Made by a program: the position numbers and the translations under genes
The notes under the pieces: model-generated
Told to the model about the DNA's origin: nothing
Databases searched by the model: none
What the model saw: only the letters and a program-made list of their open reading frames with translations
Source of the DNA: Acinetobacter sp. MB5
Lineage (GTDB): Bacteria > Pseudomonadota > Gammaproteobacteria > Pseudomonadales > Moraxellaceae
Direction of reading: 5' to 3'
Length of the DNA: 64,000 nucleotides
Assembly: GCF_003261585.1 (NCBI RefSeq)
Contig: NZ_POVU01000002.1
Location: 248,001 to 312,000 of the forward strand
Shown: piece by piece, positions 36,891 through 45,455 of the stretch
How positions within the stretch are numbered: position 1 is the stretch's first letter
Layout: each line of letters begins with the position of its first letter

Positions 36891-38078
36891 TTAGCGTGAT
36901 AAGTATTTGGTCATATCCTCAATGCCTTTTAAAGTCATGGGATACATATGTTGTTCAAATGTCTGTTGAATCAAGCCGATGGTCTTGGTGTATGTCCAGT
37001 ATCGTTGATCTTCTGGATTAAGCCATGCTGTTTTTTGAAAATGTTGCCGAATGCGCTGTAACCAGACCAGACCAGTTTCATCATTCATATATTCCACAGA
37101 GCCACCAATACTTTGCAGCTCGTAGGGTGCCATACTTGCATCCCCAACCAAAATTACCCGATAGTCTGAGCTGTATTTGTGCAGCAAATCCCATGTCGAG
37201 ATTTGGCTAGCACGACGGCGCTGATTATCTTTCCAAACATGGTCATAAATGCAGTTATGAAAGTAAAAATAGTCAAGATGCTTAAATTCTGTTTTTGCAG
37301 CACTAAATAAGGCTTCACATTGTTGAATATAACCATCCATAGAACCACCAACATCAAACAACATCAGGACTTTGACACCATTACGACGTTCAGGAACAAG
37401 CTGAACATCCAGTATGCCCTGTTTAGCAGTTGCTTGAATGGTGGCATGAATATCAAGTTCTTGTGCGATACCTTGTCGCGCAAAACGACGTAAATAGCGC
37501 AGCGCTAATTGCATTTGTCGTGAAGTCAAATGCTGTTCATCATCAAGGTTTTTATATTGACGTTGTTCCCAGACTTTCACCGCAGAACGCTTGCGACTTG
37601 GCCCACCAATGCGAACGCCTGCGGGATGATCACCATATGCACCAAAAGGTGATGTACCTCCCGTACCAATCATTTTATTGCCGCCCTGATGCTTCTTATG
37701 CTGTTCTTTCAGGCGTTGTTCGAGCTGTTGTAATAATTCTGCGAGTGAATGGGCTTGTTGCAACTCTGCACGTTGTTGCTCAGTCAAATTCTTTTCAAGC
37801 AACTCTAAATCAAACCACTCTTTAGGAAGCTGCTGTAATTTATTTAGGATATCTTCTTGGGAAAGGGGTTCTACTGCATCCAAATAAGCTTTAAATGCCA
37901 GATCAAATTTATCGAAGTAACGTTCGTCCTTCACCATGAGCATACGAACCAGCATATAAAACTGTTCAGCATCGGCAAAGACTAATTGCTGCTCAATGGC
38001 TCGGTTTAAATCAAGCAATTCTTGGGTCGTCACTGGAACGCCATATTTTCTTAAAGTATAAAATAGACGCACAAACAT
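36891..38078 (-). CDS. vWA-domain protein of the CoxE-like type
   Basis: The 395-residue protein starts 'MFVRLFYTLRKYGVPVTTQELLDLNRAI', typical of vWA/CoxE-like proteins, then has a Gln/Lys-rich linker (about 120-145) and a von Willebrand A domain at about 215-390 with the metal site 'LFDVGGSMDG' (DxGxS with Gly in position 3). 'YFHNCIYDHVW' and 'ILVGDASMAPYEL' continue the domain. Such proteins work with MoxR ATPases to assemble or activate a target. It starts 12 bases after the MoxR stop. The target is unknown. Confidence 0.9.
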   Translation of the reverse strand: MFVRLFYTLRKYGVPVTTQELLDLNRAIEQQLVFADAEQFYMLVRMLMVKDERYFDKFDLAFKAYLDAVEPLSQEDILNKLQQLPKEWFDLELLEKNLTEQQRAELQQAHSLAELLQQLEQRLKEQHKKHQGGNKMIGTGGTSPFGAYGDHPAGVRIGGPSRKRSAVKVWEQRQYKNLDDEQHLTSRQMQLALRYLRRFARQGIAQELDIHATIQATAKQGILDVQLVPERRNGVKVLMLFDVGGSMDGYIQQCEALFSAAKTEFKHLDYFYFHNCIYDHVWKDNQRRRASQISTWDLLHKYSSDYRVILVGDASMAPYELQSIGGSVEYMNDETGLVWLQRIRQHFQKTAWLNPEDQRYWTYTKTIGLIQQTFEQHMYPMTLKGIEDMTKYLSR

Positions 38079-38090
38079 GACTTTACTCTT

Positions 38091-38933
38091 TTAACGTCGT
38101 GTCATTAAAGCAAGACGTTGTAAAAGCTGCACGTCCTGTTCATTTTTAAGAAGTGCCCCGTACAAAGGTGGCAATTGGTTGGGTTCAAGGCGAATCTCAG
38201 ATACATCTTCAGCCAAAATCAGTGCCAACCAATCAATCAGTTCAGACGTTGAAGGTGCTTTTTTAAGATTTGGAATTTCCCGAAGTTGATAGAATACTTC
38301 CAATGCTTGGCTGAGAACCTGCTGAGAAATTTGTGGAAAATGCACATCGACAATTTGTCGCATGGTTGCAACATCAGGAAAGTCAATATAATGAAAAAAA
38401 CAACGACGCAAAAAGGCATTTGGCAGTTCTTTTTCATTGTTTGAGGTAATAATGACGATTGGACGCTGTTTCGCATGAATGGTTTGATTGGTTTCATAGA
38501 TATAAAATGACATTTTGTCTAATTCATGCAGCAAGTCATTTGGAAACTCGATGTCTGCCTTGTCGATTTCATCAATCAATAAAACACAGCGCTCAGGACT
38601 GGTAAATGCCTCCCACAACTTCCCTGGCTTAATATAATTTTGAATATCATAGACACGATCATCACCTAACTGGCTATCTCGCAAACGTGACACCGCATCG
38701 TATTCATATAAACCCTGTTGCGCTTTGGTGGTCGACTTAATATGCCAAGTGATCAGCTTTAAGTCCATACTTGCAGCCACTTGTTCTGCAAGCAAGGTTT
38801 TGCCTGTACCTGGTTCGCCTTTGACAAGTAATGGTTTTTCCAAAGTGCAAGCAGCATTGACTGCCAGTTTAAGTCCTTCAGTTGCAATATATTGAGATGT
38901 GCCCTGAAACTTCACTACTGCTTTGTCAACCAT
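38091..38933 (-). CDS. MoxR-family AAA+ ATPase
   Basis: The 280-residue ATPase has Walker A 'VKGEPGTGKTLLAEQVA' (about 36-52), Walker B 'CVLLIDEIDKADIEFPNDLLHELD', sensor 'IITSNNEKELPNAFLRRCFFHYI' and the arginine finger region. MoxR proteins act as chaperone-like remodelers together with vWA proteins; this one is paired with the downstream CoxE-like gene. The small membrane protein gene upstream ends 13 bases before it, so all may be one transcript with the trpB paralogue. Confidence 0.93.
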   Translation of the reverse strand: MVDKAVVKFQGTSQYIATEGLKLAVNAACTLEKPLLVKGEPGTGKTLLAEQVAASMDLKLITWHIKSTTKAQQGLYEYDAVSRLRDSQLGDDRVYDIQNYIKPGKLWEAFTSPERCVLLIDEIDKADIEFPNDLLHELDKMSFYIYETNQTIHAKQRPIVIITSNNEKELPNAFLRRCFFHYIDFPDVATMRQIVDVHFPQISQQVLSQALEVFYQLREIPNLKKAPSTSELIDWLALILAEDVSEIRLEPNQLPPLYGALLKNEQDVQLLQRLALMTRR

Positions 38934-38946
38934 AAGCTTTCACTCA

Positions 38947-39336
38947 CTACAGTGGCGCTGTATTTTTTGCCTGTCGAGATTTATTTTGCAAAAATTTCAG
39001 CCAGAAGAAACCAACTATCCCACCTAAACCAACGACAAATAAGATTGTCCCTAGATTAACCCAGATCAAATTTTTTTCATGGGTGAGTATTCCAAATAGC
39101 ACACCAAAAATTGCGGGAGCAATACCAGCATTCGTGCCTTCTGAAATGTTCGGCGTTACCATAAAGGCAAACACTATCCATGTTGAGATTGCACAGAACT
39201 TTGGATAGGGTTTGGTCATGAAATACCATAATAACAATACAAGAATTGCACCAATGACATAAACACTGATTGCAACAATATTCTCAGGAACTGCATCCAG
39301 TAGTGTCGTGAATTGATGCAATACGCTTGTATCCAT
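38947..39336 (-). CDS. Small membrane protein, unknown
   Basis: The 129-residue protein has three to four hydrophobic segments at about 18-40, 47-60, 68-83 and 90-113, with a basic C terminus ('KFLQNKSRQAKNTAPL'). I do not recognise the family. It begins 2 bases after the ycgL stop and ends 13 bases before the MoxR start, so it is probably in the same transcript. Confidence 0.7.
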   Translation of the reverse strand: MDTSVLHQFTTLLDAVPENIVAISVYVIGAILVLLLWYFMTKPYPKFCAISTWIVFAFMVTPNISEGTNAGIAPAIFGVLFGILTHEKNLIWVNLGTILFVVGLGGIVGFFWLKFLQNKSRQAKNTAPL

Positions 39337-39338
39337 GA

Positions 39339-39644
39339 TTAAGCTCCTCGTAATCCTTCAGGTGCAACCGCATCTGGATTAATCAGACCTTCAGGAGGAA
39401 CTTGAATAAAGAAACCTTTAGTTTGTAGCGAATCCATCACATGTAACACATTGGCACGCGCCAACTTACGTGTTTCAGTCAACTCAAGATGCATGACAAA
39501 TGTGGCGCGTCCAAATGCTGTACGCAACATTTCTGGCACATCTGCAAATGGATCTTCTTGCGACTGCTCTGCATTTTGACGGGCAACATACAAATACATT
39601 TCATCTTTCTTGCTTGAGCGATAAATATCACAATGCACAACCAT
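39339..39644 (-). CDS. YcgL domain protein
   Basis: The 101-residue protein has the YcgL pattern: '[18 protein letters not shown]' at the start, '[23 protein letters not shown]', '[26 protein letters not shown]' at the end. YcgL proteins have a small alpha/beta fold and no established function. They are often found beside rnd, as here, with rnd 106 bases upstream on the same strand. Confidence 0.88.
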   Translation of the reverse strand: MVVHCDIYRSSKKDEMYLYVARQNAEQSQEDPFADVPEMLRTAFGRATFVMHLELTETRKLARANVLHVMDSLQTKGFFIQVPPEGLINPDAVAPEGLRGA

Positions 39645-39750
39645 AAACCAGCACTCTTATCATACAAAAATAACGATATAAAAAATCCCGACGTCTTGCA
39701 TCAACCATGATCAATGCAATTGTCAGGAAATATTGTATAGGAATTGCGGA

Positions 39751-40893
39751 TTATTGGCGAACTTTCATCTGCAAAGCAAGATTTTCCTGATCCTGCTGCA
39801 AAATCTCAAGCAATGGCTGCGTGAGTATTTCATAACGCCAACCCATTAAATAATTAGATAATTTTTGTGTTTTTTGTGGCATTACAATGTATTGATACAA
39901 CTCGTTGATCCATTTTTTACGCATCAGCACGGCATGTGGAATGCCTGTTTGTTCAACAACCTGATCAATCATGGCATCGACCTGTTCTGCCACAGGTTTA
40001 GAGACATGTTTGACTGGACGAGGAATACTGGCAGGCCAAAATTCCTTTTCAGGTAAATATTTTAATAAATCTAAAATCAGCTTGCCGTACTCACGAATCA
40101 CGTTCGGGCGAATGTTTTTAATATTAGAAAGCTGAAAATGATTGCGTGGATTTTTCTCAACCAAGTCGATCATCGTTGCATTTTTAAGCAAGAAGCTACG
40201 CGGAATATTGAGACTCTTTGCGAATTGCTCACGCCAAATACTAAGCTGCTGTAACTGCATAAGCTGACGACGCGAATGCCGATAATTCCCCACATCTGTA
40301 TATAACAAAGCTGTCGGTGTTTGCTGTGCAATTTCCTCAGTTAAGTGTTGACAATCTTCAAGTACAAACTCCAACAACCCTTTTTCTTTAAGCTGTTGCT
40401 TTAGCTTGTCAGCCAACTGATTTAAATAAATGACATCATTTGCCGCATAGCACAGTTGTTTGTCAGATAAAGGTCGAGCCAGCCAATCCGAACGGGTTTG
40501 GTCTTTTTCAATCTCAATATCCATGATTTGCTTGAGGGTATTTTGATAGCTAACTTGCAAACCATGCCCAAGAAAGGACATTGCAACTTGGGTATCAAAG
40601 ACATTATTCAACTGGCGGACTTGCGCATAATGGTAAATTAAATCAATGTCCTCACCACATGCATGGAAGATATTTTGCTGTGCTTCGGACAGTTTTTTCC
40701 AAAATCGGTCTAAATCTAAACTTACACCATCCAGTAAATAGGTTTGCTCAGAGACATTGATTTGAAAAACGCCTAATTTTGGCCACAACGTATCAACCTT
40801 GATAAATTCGCTATCAAGTGCATAAATTGCACTTTCTTCCATGGCGGCCAAGACCATGTCGAGTTCTGGTTGATCCTGAATAAAATGATACAT
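39751..40893 (-). CDS. rnd: Ribonuclease D
   Basis: RNase D is a 3'-5' exonuclease that trims tRNA precursors and other small RNAs. The 380-residue protein has the DEDD exonuclease domain at about 1-190: Asp27 and Glu29 in 'YALDSEFIKVDTLWP', Asp in 'HACGEDIDLIYHYAQV' and 'YAANDVIYLNQLAD' (Tyr and Asp of motif III). An HRDC domain follows at about 212-290 ('SIWREQFAKSLNIPRSFLL'), then a second HRDC-like end. Length matches E. coli RNase D. Confidence 0.95.
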   Translation of the reverse strand: MYHFIQDQPELDMVLAAMEESAIYALDSEFIKVDTLWPKLGVFQINVSEQTYLLDGVSLDLDRFWKKLSEAQQNIFHACGEDIDLIYHYAQVRQLNNVFDTQVAMSFLGHGLQVSYQNTLKQIMDIEIEKDQTRSDWLARPLSDKQLCYAANDVIYLNQLADKLKQQLKEKGLLEFVLEDCQHLTEEIAQQTPTALLYTDVGNYRHSRRQLMQLQQLSIWREQFAKSLNIPRSFLLKNATMIDLVEKNPRNHFQLSNIKNIRPNVIREYGKLILDLLKYLPEKEFWPASIPRPVKHVSKPVAEQVDAMIDQVVEQTGIPHAVLMRKKWINELYQYIVMPQKTQKLSNYLMGWRYEILTQPLLEILQQDQENLALQMKVRQ

Positions 40894-41116
40894 GTTTTTG
40901 CAAAATGCTCTATGCGCAACCGAAGGACGAGAAAATTATTAACACCAACTTTGGGTTATCTTACTGGATGAACCTAAACGCTGTCGATTGCTAGAATTGT
41001 CAACAATTTAAAACTTCATGGGTATTGTTATATTTTTAACTGCACAAAGAAAGGGATTTTCTCGAGTTTTTATGCTTTTTATTTGTTTAAAATATCTAAA
41101 TCTGAACTTACAGATT

Positions 41117-41148
41117 AAAAACCACTCAAAATGATTTTTTTGAATGGT
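41117..41148 (-). terminator. Rho-independent terminator of metZ-ybaB-recR
   Basis: On the minus strand ACCATTCAAAA and TTTTGAGTGGT pair with one G-T, followed by TTTTAAT, just after recR. A small extra hairpin TGAATG-GT-CATTCA overlaps its 5' arm and could compete with it. Confidence 0.75.
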
Positions 41149-41156
41149 CATTCAGA

Positions 41157-41753
41157 TTATTTCAACTGCATCCGATGATGAAGTGCTTGGCTTAAAGTAT
41201 GGCTATCGACATATTCCAATTCGCCACCTTGTGGCACGCCTTGTGCAATTCGGGTCATTTTTACAGCTAATTTTTTGCTTGCTTCTAAAATATAATGGGC
41301 TGTTGCCTGACCTTCAATGGTTGCATTGGTCGCCAGAATGACTTCTTGGACTTGCCCCTGTTTTAAGCGCTCAATCAAAGCTGGAATGCCAATTTCCTCA
41401 GGCCCAATGCCATCAAGTGGAGATAAATGCCCACCCAAGACATAGTATTTTCCTTGAAAGCTCGCGCTTTGTTCAATCGCCATTACATCTGCAGGAGATT
41501 CCACCACACAAAGTACGCTGTCATCACGGCGTGGCGAAGTACAAATTTCACAAACTTCATCTTCACTTAATGAGTGACATACCCGACAACTTTGAATGTG
41601 GGTTGCCGCTTCATGCAACGCATGAGCAAGTTGAAAAGCACCTTCACGGTTCTTCATGACAAGATGCAACGCCATGCGCTGAGCCGACTTCGGCCCAACA
41701 CTTGGCAAGGTGCGTAATGCCTGAACAAGCTGTTCAAAACGTGGACTAAACAC
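41157..41753 (-). CDS. recR: Recombination mediator RecR
   Basis: RecR works with RecO and RecF to load RecA onto gapped DNA. The 198-residue protein has a helix-hairpin-helix start ('LVQALRTLPSVGPKSAQRMALHL'), a zinc finger 'CRVCHSLSEDEVCEICTSPRRD' at about 57-78, and a Toprim domain ('LCVVESPADVMAIE', 'YYVLGGHLSPLDGIGPEEI'). The ybaB gene lies 12 bases upstream, a conserved pairing. Confidence 0.97.
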   Translation of the reverse strand: MFSPRFEQLVQALRTLPSVGPKSAQRMALHLVMKNREGAFQLAHALHEAATHIQSCRVCHSLSEDEVCEICTSPRRDDSVLCVVESPADVMAIEQSASFQGKYYVLGGHLSPLDGIGPEEIGIPALIERLKQGQVQEVILATNATIEGQATAHYILEASKKLAVKMTRIAQGVPQGGELEYVDSHTLSQALHHRMQLK

Positions 41754-41765
41754 CGAATGATGACC

Positions 41766-42098
41766 TTAGAACAAACCAGATAAGCCTGGTGGCAAGCCTG
41801 TACCCGCATTTGCAGCTTTCATTTTTTCTTCTGAAATTGCTTCTGCTTGACGTGCTGCATCGTTCATTGCTGCTGCGATCAAATCTTCAATCATATCCGC
41901 ATCGTCTTGTAACAACTCTGGATTGATTTCGATACGTTTGACTACATGACGGCAAGTCATGGTCACTTTCACAAGACCACCACCCGCTTCAGCATGCACT
42001 TCAGTTTGCGCTAGCTCTTCTTTGGCTTTTTTAATATTGCTTTCCATATCTTTTTGCATGCGCTGGGCTTGCTGCATCAGCATATTAATATTCATCAA
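41766..42098 (-). CDS. YbaB/EbfC family nucleoid-associated protein
   Basis: The 110-residue protein starts '[25 protein letters not shown]', has '[22 protein letters not shown]' and ends in '[12 protein letters not shown]', all typical of the EbfC/YbaB dimer that binds DNA. It is found next to recR in most bacteria. It begins 12 bases after metZ. Confidence 0.95.
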   Translation of the reverse strand: MMNINMLMQQAQRMQKDMESNIKKAKEELAQTEVHAEAGGGLVKVTMTCRHVVKRIEINPELLQDDADMIEDLIAAAMNDAARQAEAISEEKMKAANAGTGLPPGLSGLF

Positions 42099-42110
42099 TT
42101 GACTCCCAAA

Positions 42111-43298
42111 TTAAATCAAATCAAGACCACGAGAAAGGTCGGCAATAATATCATGAATATCTTCCAAACCAACCGATACACGAATCAGACCTTCACGAAT
42201 GCCTGCTGCTGCTTTCGCTGCATCTGACAATTTACCGTGTGTTGTGGTTGCTGGATGTGTAATGGTTGATTTTACATCACCCAAGTTACCAGTAATTGAA
42301 ATGAATTGCGTGCTATCAATCACTTTCCACGCAGCCTCACGACCACCTTTCACTTCAAATGACACAATACCACCAAAACCTGATTGCTGTTTGGCAGCCA
42401 ATTCATGTCCGACATGTTCAGGTAAACCCGCGTAGTAAACTTTTTCAACTTTGTCATGCTGATTGAGCCATTCCGCCAATTTTTGTGCACCTTCACAGTG
42501 TGCATTCATACGCAAACGTAAAGTTTCCAGACCTTTTAAGAACACCCAAGCGTTGAATGGGCTCATTGATGGGCCAAGTGTACGCACCACACCAAAAACT
42601 TCTTCAAGCAGTTGATGCTTACCCACAACCGCTCCACCTAAGGCACGTCCCTGACCATCGATATATTTGGTTGCTGAGTAAATCACAAGGTCAGCACCAA
42701 ATTTAATTGGCTGTTGCAATGCTGGTGTACAGAAACTGTTATCGATGGCTAATAAAGCACCATGTGCGTGTGCCAAATCAGACAATGCCTGAATATCTGC
42801 AATTTCAGCCAACGGGTTTGATGGAGATTCAACAAAGAATAATTTAGTTTCTGGGCGAATGGCATCTTGCCATGCTTGCAAATTGGTCAAATCAACAAAA
42901 TCGACAGCAACGCCAAATTTACCAATATATTTTTCAAACAAGCTGACCGTCGAACCAAAGACAGCACGCGAGCAAATGACATGATCACCTGCTTTTAAGT
43001 ACGCCATCGCAATCGCCAAAATTGCACCCATACCTGAGCCTGTTGCGACTGCACGTTCTGCGCCATCTAAAGCTGCCAAACGTTTTTCAAACATGGCAAC
43101 TGTGGGGTTGGTAAAACGTGAGTAGATATTACCTGGCTCTTTTCCTGAAAATTTTGCGGCAGCTTCAGCAGCGTTGGCATACACAAAAGATGAAGTCAGG
43201 AAAATCGGTTCACCATGCTCTCCTTCAAAACTGCGAGTGTGTCCGGTACGAATGGCTAAAGTATCAAGTTGGTATTGGGTATCGTCGTGCTGGCTCAT
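42111..43298 (-). CDS. metZ: O-succinylhomoserine sulfhydrylase
   Basis: MetZ makes homocysteine from O-succinylhomoserine and sulfide in methionine synthesis with PLP. The 395-residue protein is of the Cys/Met metabolism PLP family: 'DTLAIRTGHTRSFEGEHGEPIFLTSSF' at the N terminus, 'NIYSRFTNPTVAMFEKRLAALDGAE', PLP Lys in 'YSATKYIDGQGRALGG' at about 206, and 'FGGIVSFEVKGG'. The overall pattern fits MetZ of Pseudomonas type better than MetB or MetC, though substrate choice rests on that resemblance. It leads the metZ-ybaB-recR run. Confidence 0.92.
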   Translation of the reverse strand: MSQHDDTQYQLDTLAIRTGHTRSFEGEHGEPIFLTSSFVYANAAEAAAKFSGKEPGNIYSRFTNPTVAMFEKRLAALDGAERAVATGSGMGAILAIAMAYLKAGDHVICSRAVFGSTVSLFEKYIGKFGVAVDFVDLTNLQAWQDAIRPETKLFFVESPSNPLAEIADIQALSDLAHAHGALLAIDNSFCTPALQQPIKFGADLVIYSATKYIDGQGRALGGAVVGKHQLLEEVFGVVRTLGPSMSPFNAWVFLKGLETLRLRMNAHCEGAQKLAEWLNQHDKVEKVYYAGLPEHVGHELAAKQQSGFGGIVSFEVKGGREAAWKVIDSTQFISITGNLGDVKSTITHPATTTHGKLSDAAKAAAGIREGLIRVSVGLEDIHDIIADLSRGLDLI

Positions 43299-43357
43299 GA
43301 GCTCTACTCTTATATAACGCTATGCATTGAATCAAAACTGCCAACATTTTGAGCGCC

Positions 43358-43555
43358 TTATAGCCAATCGGTCAAGGTAAAATATTTCATGTTAGGACGA
43401 TCTGTATGCATTTTTTGAGCTATTACAAAATCTGTATGTGTAACGATCCGATCATCCCGCTTATCATTTGAATAGAATTCCAACACTTGTTCAAAAGTAT
43501 AGCGTTTGTTTACATTGCCGATCTGATCAAAATTCGTTATACCAATACAGACCAA
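43358..43555 (-). pseudogene. Small ORF or gene remnant upstream of metZ
   Basis: A 65-codon frame starts with TTG just after an in-frame TAG; the first ATG comes only at about residue 49, late in the frame. The translated text is protein-like ('RYTFEQVLEFYSNDKRDDR', 'DFVIAQKMHTDRPNMKYFTLTDWL') rather than low-complexity. No ribosome binding site is clear. I read it as the C-terminal remnant of a decayed gene, or less likely a real small gene. Family not recognised. The rest of the 333-base gap between metZ and the next gene is plain. Confidence 0.4.
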
Positions 43556-43631
43556 TCTCTATTTTAAAGTCAGCCAATGTTGGCATAGTGATTGCTTTTA
43601 AAGCTCCCATTCATATCTTCAAGGATTTATC

Positions 43632-44507
43632 ATGACCATCTCCTCTGTTGCATTTCTTGGTTTAGGTGCTATGGGCTACCGTATGGCGGCACATTTACCT
43701 AAACACTTTGAGCAGGTTTTCGTTTGGAATCGTACAGAAGAAAAAGCCAAACAACATGCCCAAGAATATGCAACACAAGCGGTTTCTTTAGAACAGGCTG
43801 TACAAGCTGATATTATTTTCTCCTGCTTACCAACGAGCCAAGATGTTGAAAACCTGATTGCAACTGTAACAATCAAATCAGGGGCAATCTGGGTCGACTG
43901 CACAAGCGGTGTTCCCGCTAGCGCACAAAAGCTTGCTGAACTTTTAAAAGCACAAGGTGTAGATTATTTAGATGCACCTGTCAGTGGACAAACCATTGGT
44001 GCTGAAAATGCAACATTAACCGTAATGGTCGGTGGCGATTCAGCAGCTTTTGAACGTGCCTTACCTGCCATGCAAGCTGTAGGAAAATTGATTAAGCATG
44101 TTGGAGAATCAGGTGCTGGCTTTGCGGTTAAGGCCGTCAACAATATGTTAATGGCGGTACATCTATGCGCTGCTTGTGAAGGTGCAACAACACTCAAAGC
44201 CCACGGTGTCAATCTTGCAGAAGCTTTTGAATGTATTAATGCCTCAAGTGGTCAAAGTACAGTCACTAGTAGCATTTTACCAAATCGAATTTTCAACCGC
44301 AGTTTCCCACTGACTTTTGCTTTGCCTTTACTGGCAAAAGATACAGGAATCGCGGCGGATCTAGTCCGTGAAGCAAAACTTGCTGCACCTGTAATTGGTC
44401 TTTCTCAAAATCTAATCCAAGCAGCGAATGCACTGGTCGATGCCGACAGTGACTTCTCGACCGTAGCAAAAATGTATGAATCTTGGAGTCAGATTACAAT
44501 TGAGTAA
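43632..44507 (+). CDS. 3-hydroxyisobutyrate dehydrogenase-family NAD(P)-dependent oxidoreductase
   Basis: The 291-residue protein is a beta-hydroxyacid dehydrogenase: N-terminal Rossmann fold 'VAFLGLGAMGYRMAAHLPKHF', substrate motif 'DAPVSGQTIGAENATLTVMVGG', catalytic Lys in 'GAGFAVKAVNNMLMAVHL' near 172, and 'KDTGIAADLVREAKLAAPVIGLSQ'. The family includes 3-hydroxyisobutyrate, tartronate-semialdehyde and GLYR/succinic-semialdehyde reductases; the exact substrate is not fixed by the sequence. Its ATG follows AAGGA. Confidence 0.9.
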   Translation: MTISSVAFLGLGAMGYRMAAHLPKHFEQVFVWNRTEEKAKQHAQEYATQAVSLEQAVQADIIFSCLPTSQDVENLIATVTIKSGAIWVDCTSGVPASAQKLAELLKAQGVDYLDAPVSGQTIGAENATLTVMVGGDSAAFERALPAMQAVGKLIKHVGESGAGFAVKAVNNMLMAVHLCAACEGATTLKAHGVNLAEAFECINASSGQSTVTSSILPNRIFNRSFPLTFALPLLAKDTGIAADLVREAKLAAPVIGLSQNLIQAANALVDADSDFSTVAKMYESWSQITIE

Positions 44508-44592
44508 TCTTTAGACATTGCAATTTAGCGCAACTGAATCCATATTGAATAACGTGTCTTCACACACATCGTTACAAATAAAGGAATAGCTC

Positions 44593-44859
44593 ATGAAGAA
44601 GTTCTCAGTTGCGCTCATTGCAGGTCTGACAGGATTGATCAGTATCAATGCGCTTGCTGCCTCTGAGCAAGAGTGTCAAAAGCTAAAAGATGACTATAAT
44701 TTAATTTATGCATCTAAAGGCTACTGCTTTAGCGATCCTGAAGCCAAAGCACAATATGGTAATGACAACTGTCATACCACCAAGCCAAAATTTTCTGAAA
44801 AAGAGCAACAAAAACTTGACCAAATCAAAGCTCGTCAGAAAGAATTAGACTGCAAATAA
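44593..44859 (+). CDS. Small secreted YARHG-domain protein
   Basis: The 88-residue protein has a signal peptide (about 1-22, likely cleaved after 'INALAA') and a mature part with a YARHG-like motif, 'LIYASKGYCFSDPEAKAQYG'. YARHG domains are found in many periplasmic or cell-surface proteins with unknown role. There are four Cys in the mature protein ('EQECQKL', 'GYCFS', 'DNCHTT', 'ELDCK'), suggesting disulfides. A good AGGAATAG site precedes the ATG. The HIT gene follows 24 bases on. Confidence 0.8.
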   Translation: MKKFSVALIAGLTGLISINALAASEQECQKLKDDYNLIYASKGYCFSDPEAKAQYGNDNCHTTKPKFSEKEQQKLDQIKARQKELDCK

Positions 44860-44883
44860 TTCAGTATCTTAAGGAAATTCATC

Positions 44884-45300
44884 ATGGCCTATAATGACCA
44901 AAATATTTTTGCAAAAATTTTACGCGGCGAAATCCCAGCAATTAAAGTCTATGAAGATGAACGCGTACTTGCATTTATGGACATTATGCCTCAAGCCGAT
45001 GGTCATACTTTAGTCATTCCAAAAGCACAAGCAGTGACTTTACTGGACTTAGCTGCTGAAGATGCAGCTTACACCATTCAAATTGTGCAGAAAGTTGCCC
45101 ATGCTATTGAAAAGGCACTTGATGCTCAAGGGATTATCCTGATGCAACTTTCAGGTGAAGCTGCGGGTCAAACCGTACCACATGTCCATTTTCATCTTAT
45201 TCCAAGTTCGGTACATAAACTGGGTCGCCATGCAGCCGAAATGGGGGATCAAGAGAAAATCAAAGGCTTTGCTGAAAAAATTAAAGCCTCACTGGTATAA
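44884..45300 (+). CDS. HIT-family nucleotide hydrolase
   Basis: The 138-residue protein has the histidine triad 'HVHFHLIP' near residues 99-106 plus '[19 protein letters not shown]' and '[15 protein letters not shown]', matching HINT-type hydrolases, which split nucleoside phosphoramidates or adenylated amines. In the cell the substrate is uncertain. It follows the small YARHG gene and ends at its own terminator. Confidence 0.93.
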   Translation: MAYNDQNIFAKILRGEIPAIKVYEDERVLAFMDIMPQADGHTLVIPKAQAVTLLDLAAEDAAYTIQIVQKVAHAIEKALDAQGIILMQLSGEAAGQTVPHVHFHLIPSSVHKLGRHAAEMGDQEKIKGFAEKIKASLV

Positions 45301-45301
45301 A

Positions 45302-45328
45302 GAAAAGGAGCAATTGCTCCTTTTTATT
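45302..45328 (+). terminator. Rho-independent terminator of the HIT gene
   Basis: AAAAGGAGCAATTGCTCCTTTT is a palindrome in which AAAAGGAG pairs with CTCCTTTT around CAATTG, ending in Ts. Confidence 0.8.
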
Positions 45329-45455
45329 TTGACCAGTTTCTCTATAAAAACCATTAAACCAAATTAAAACAAACACTTATTTCTAAAAATTAAATAAATA
45401 AAGCAACTTGGAATAAAAATTGCTTAATCAGACAGCACTTTTATGGATAAATCTC

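Noticed and set aside
37430..37825. 131-codon plus-strand frame opposite the vWA gene
   Set aside because: It mirrors the Gln-rich linker of the vWA protein and shows no start signal or domain.
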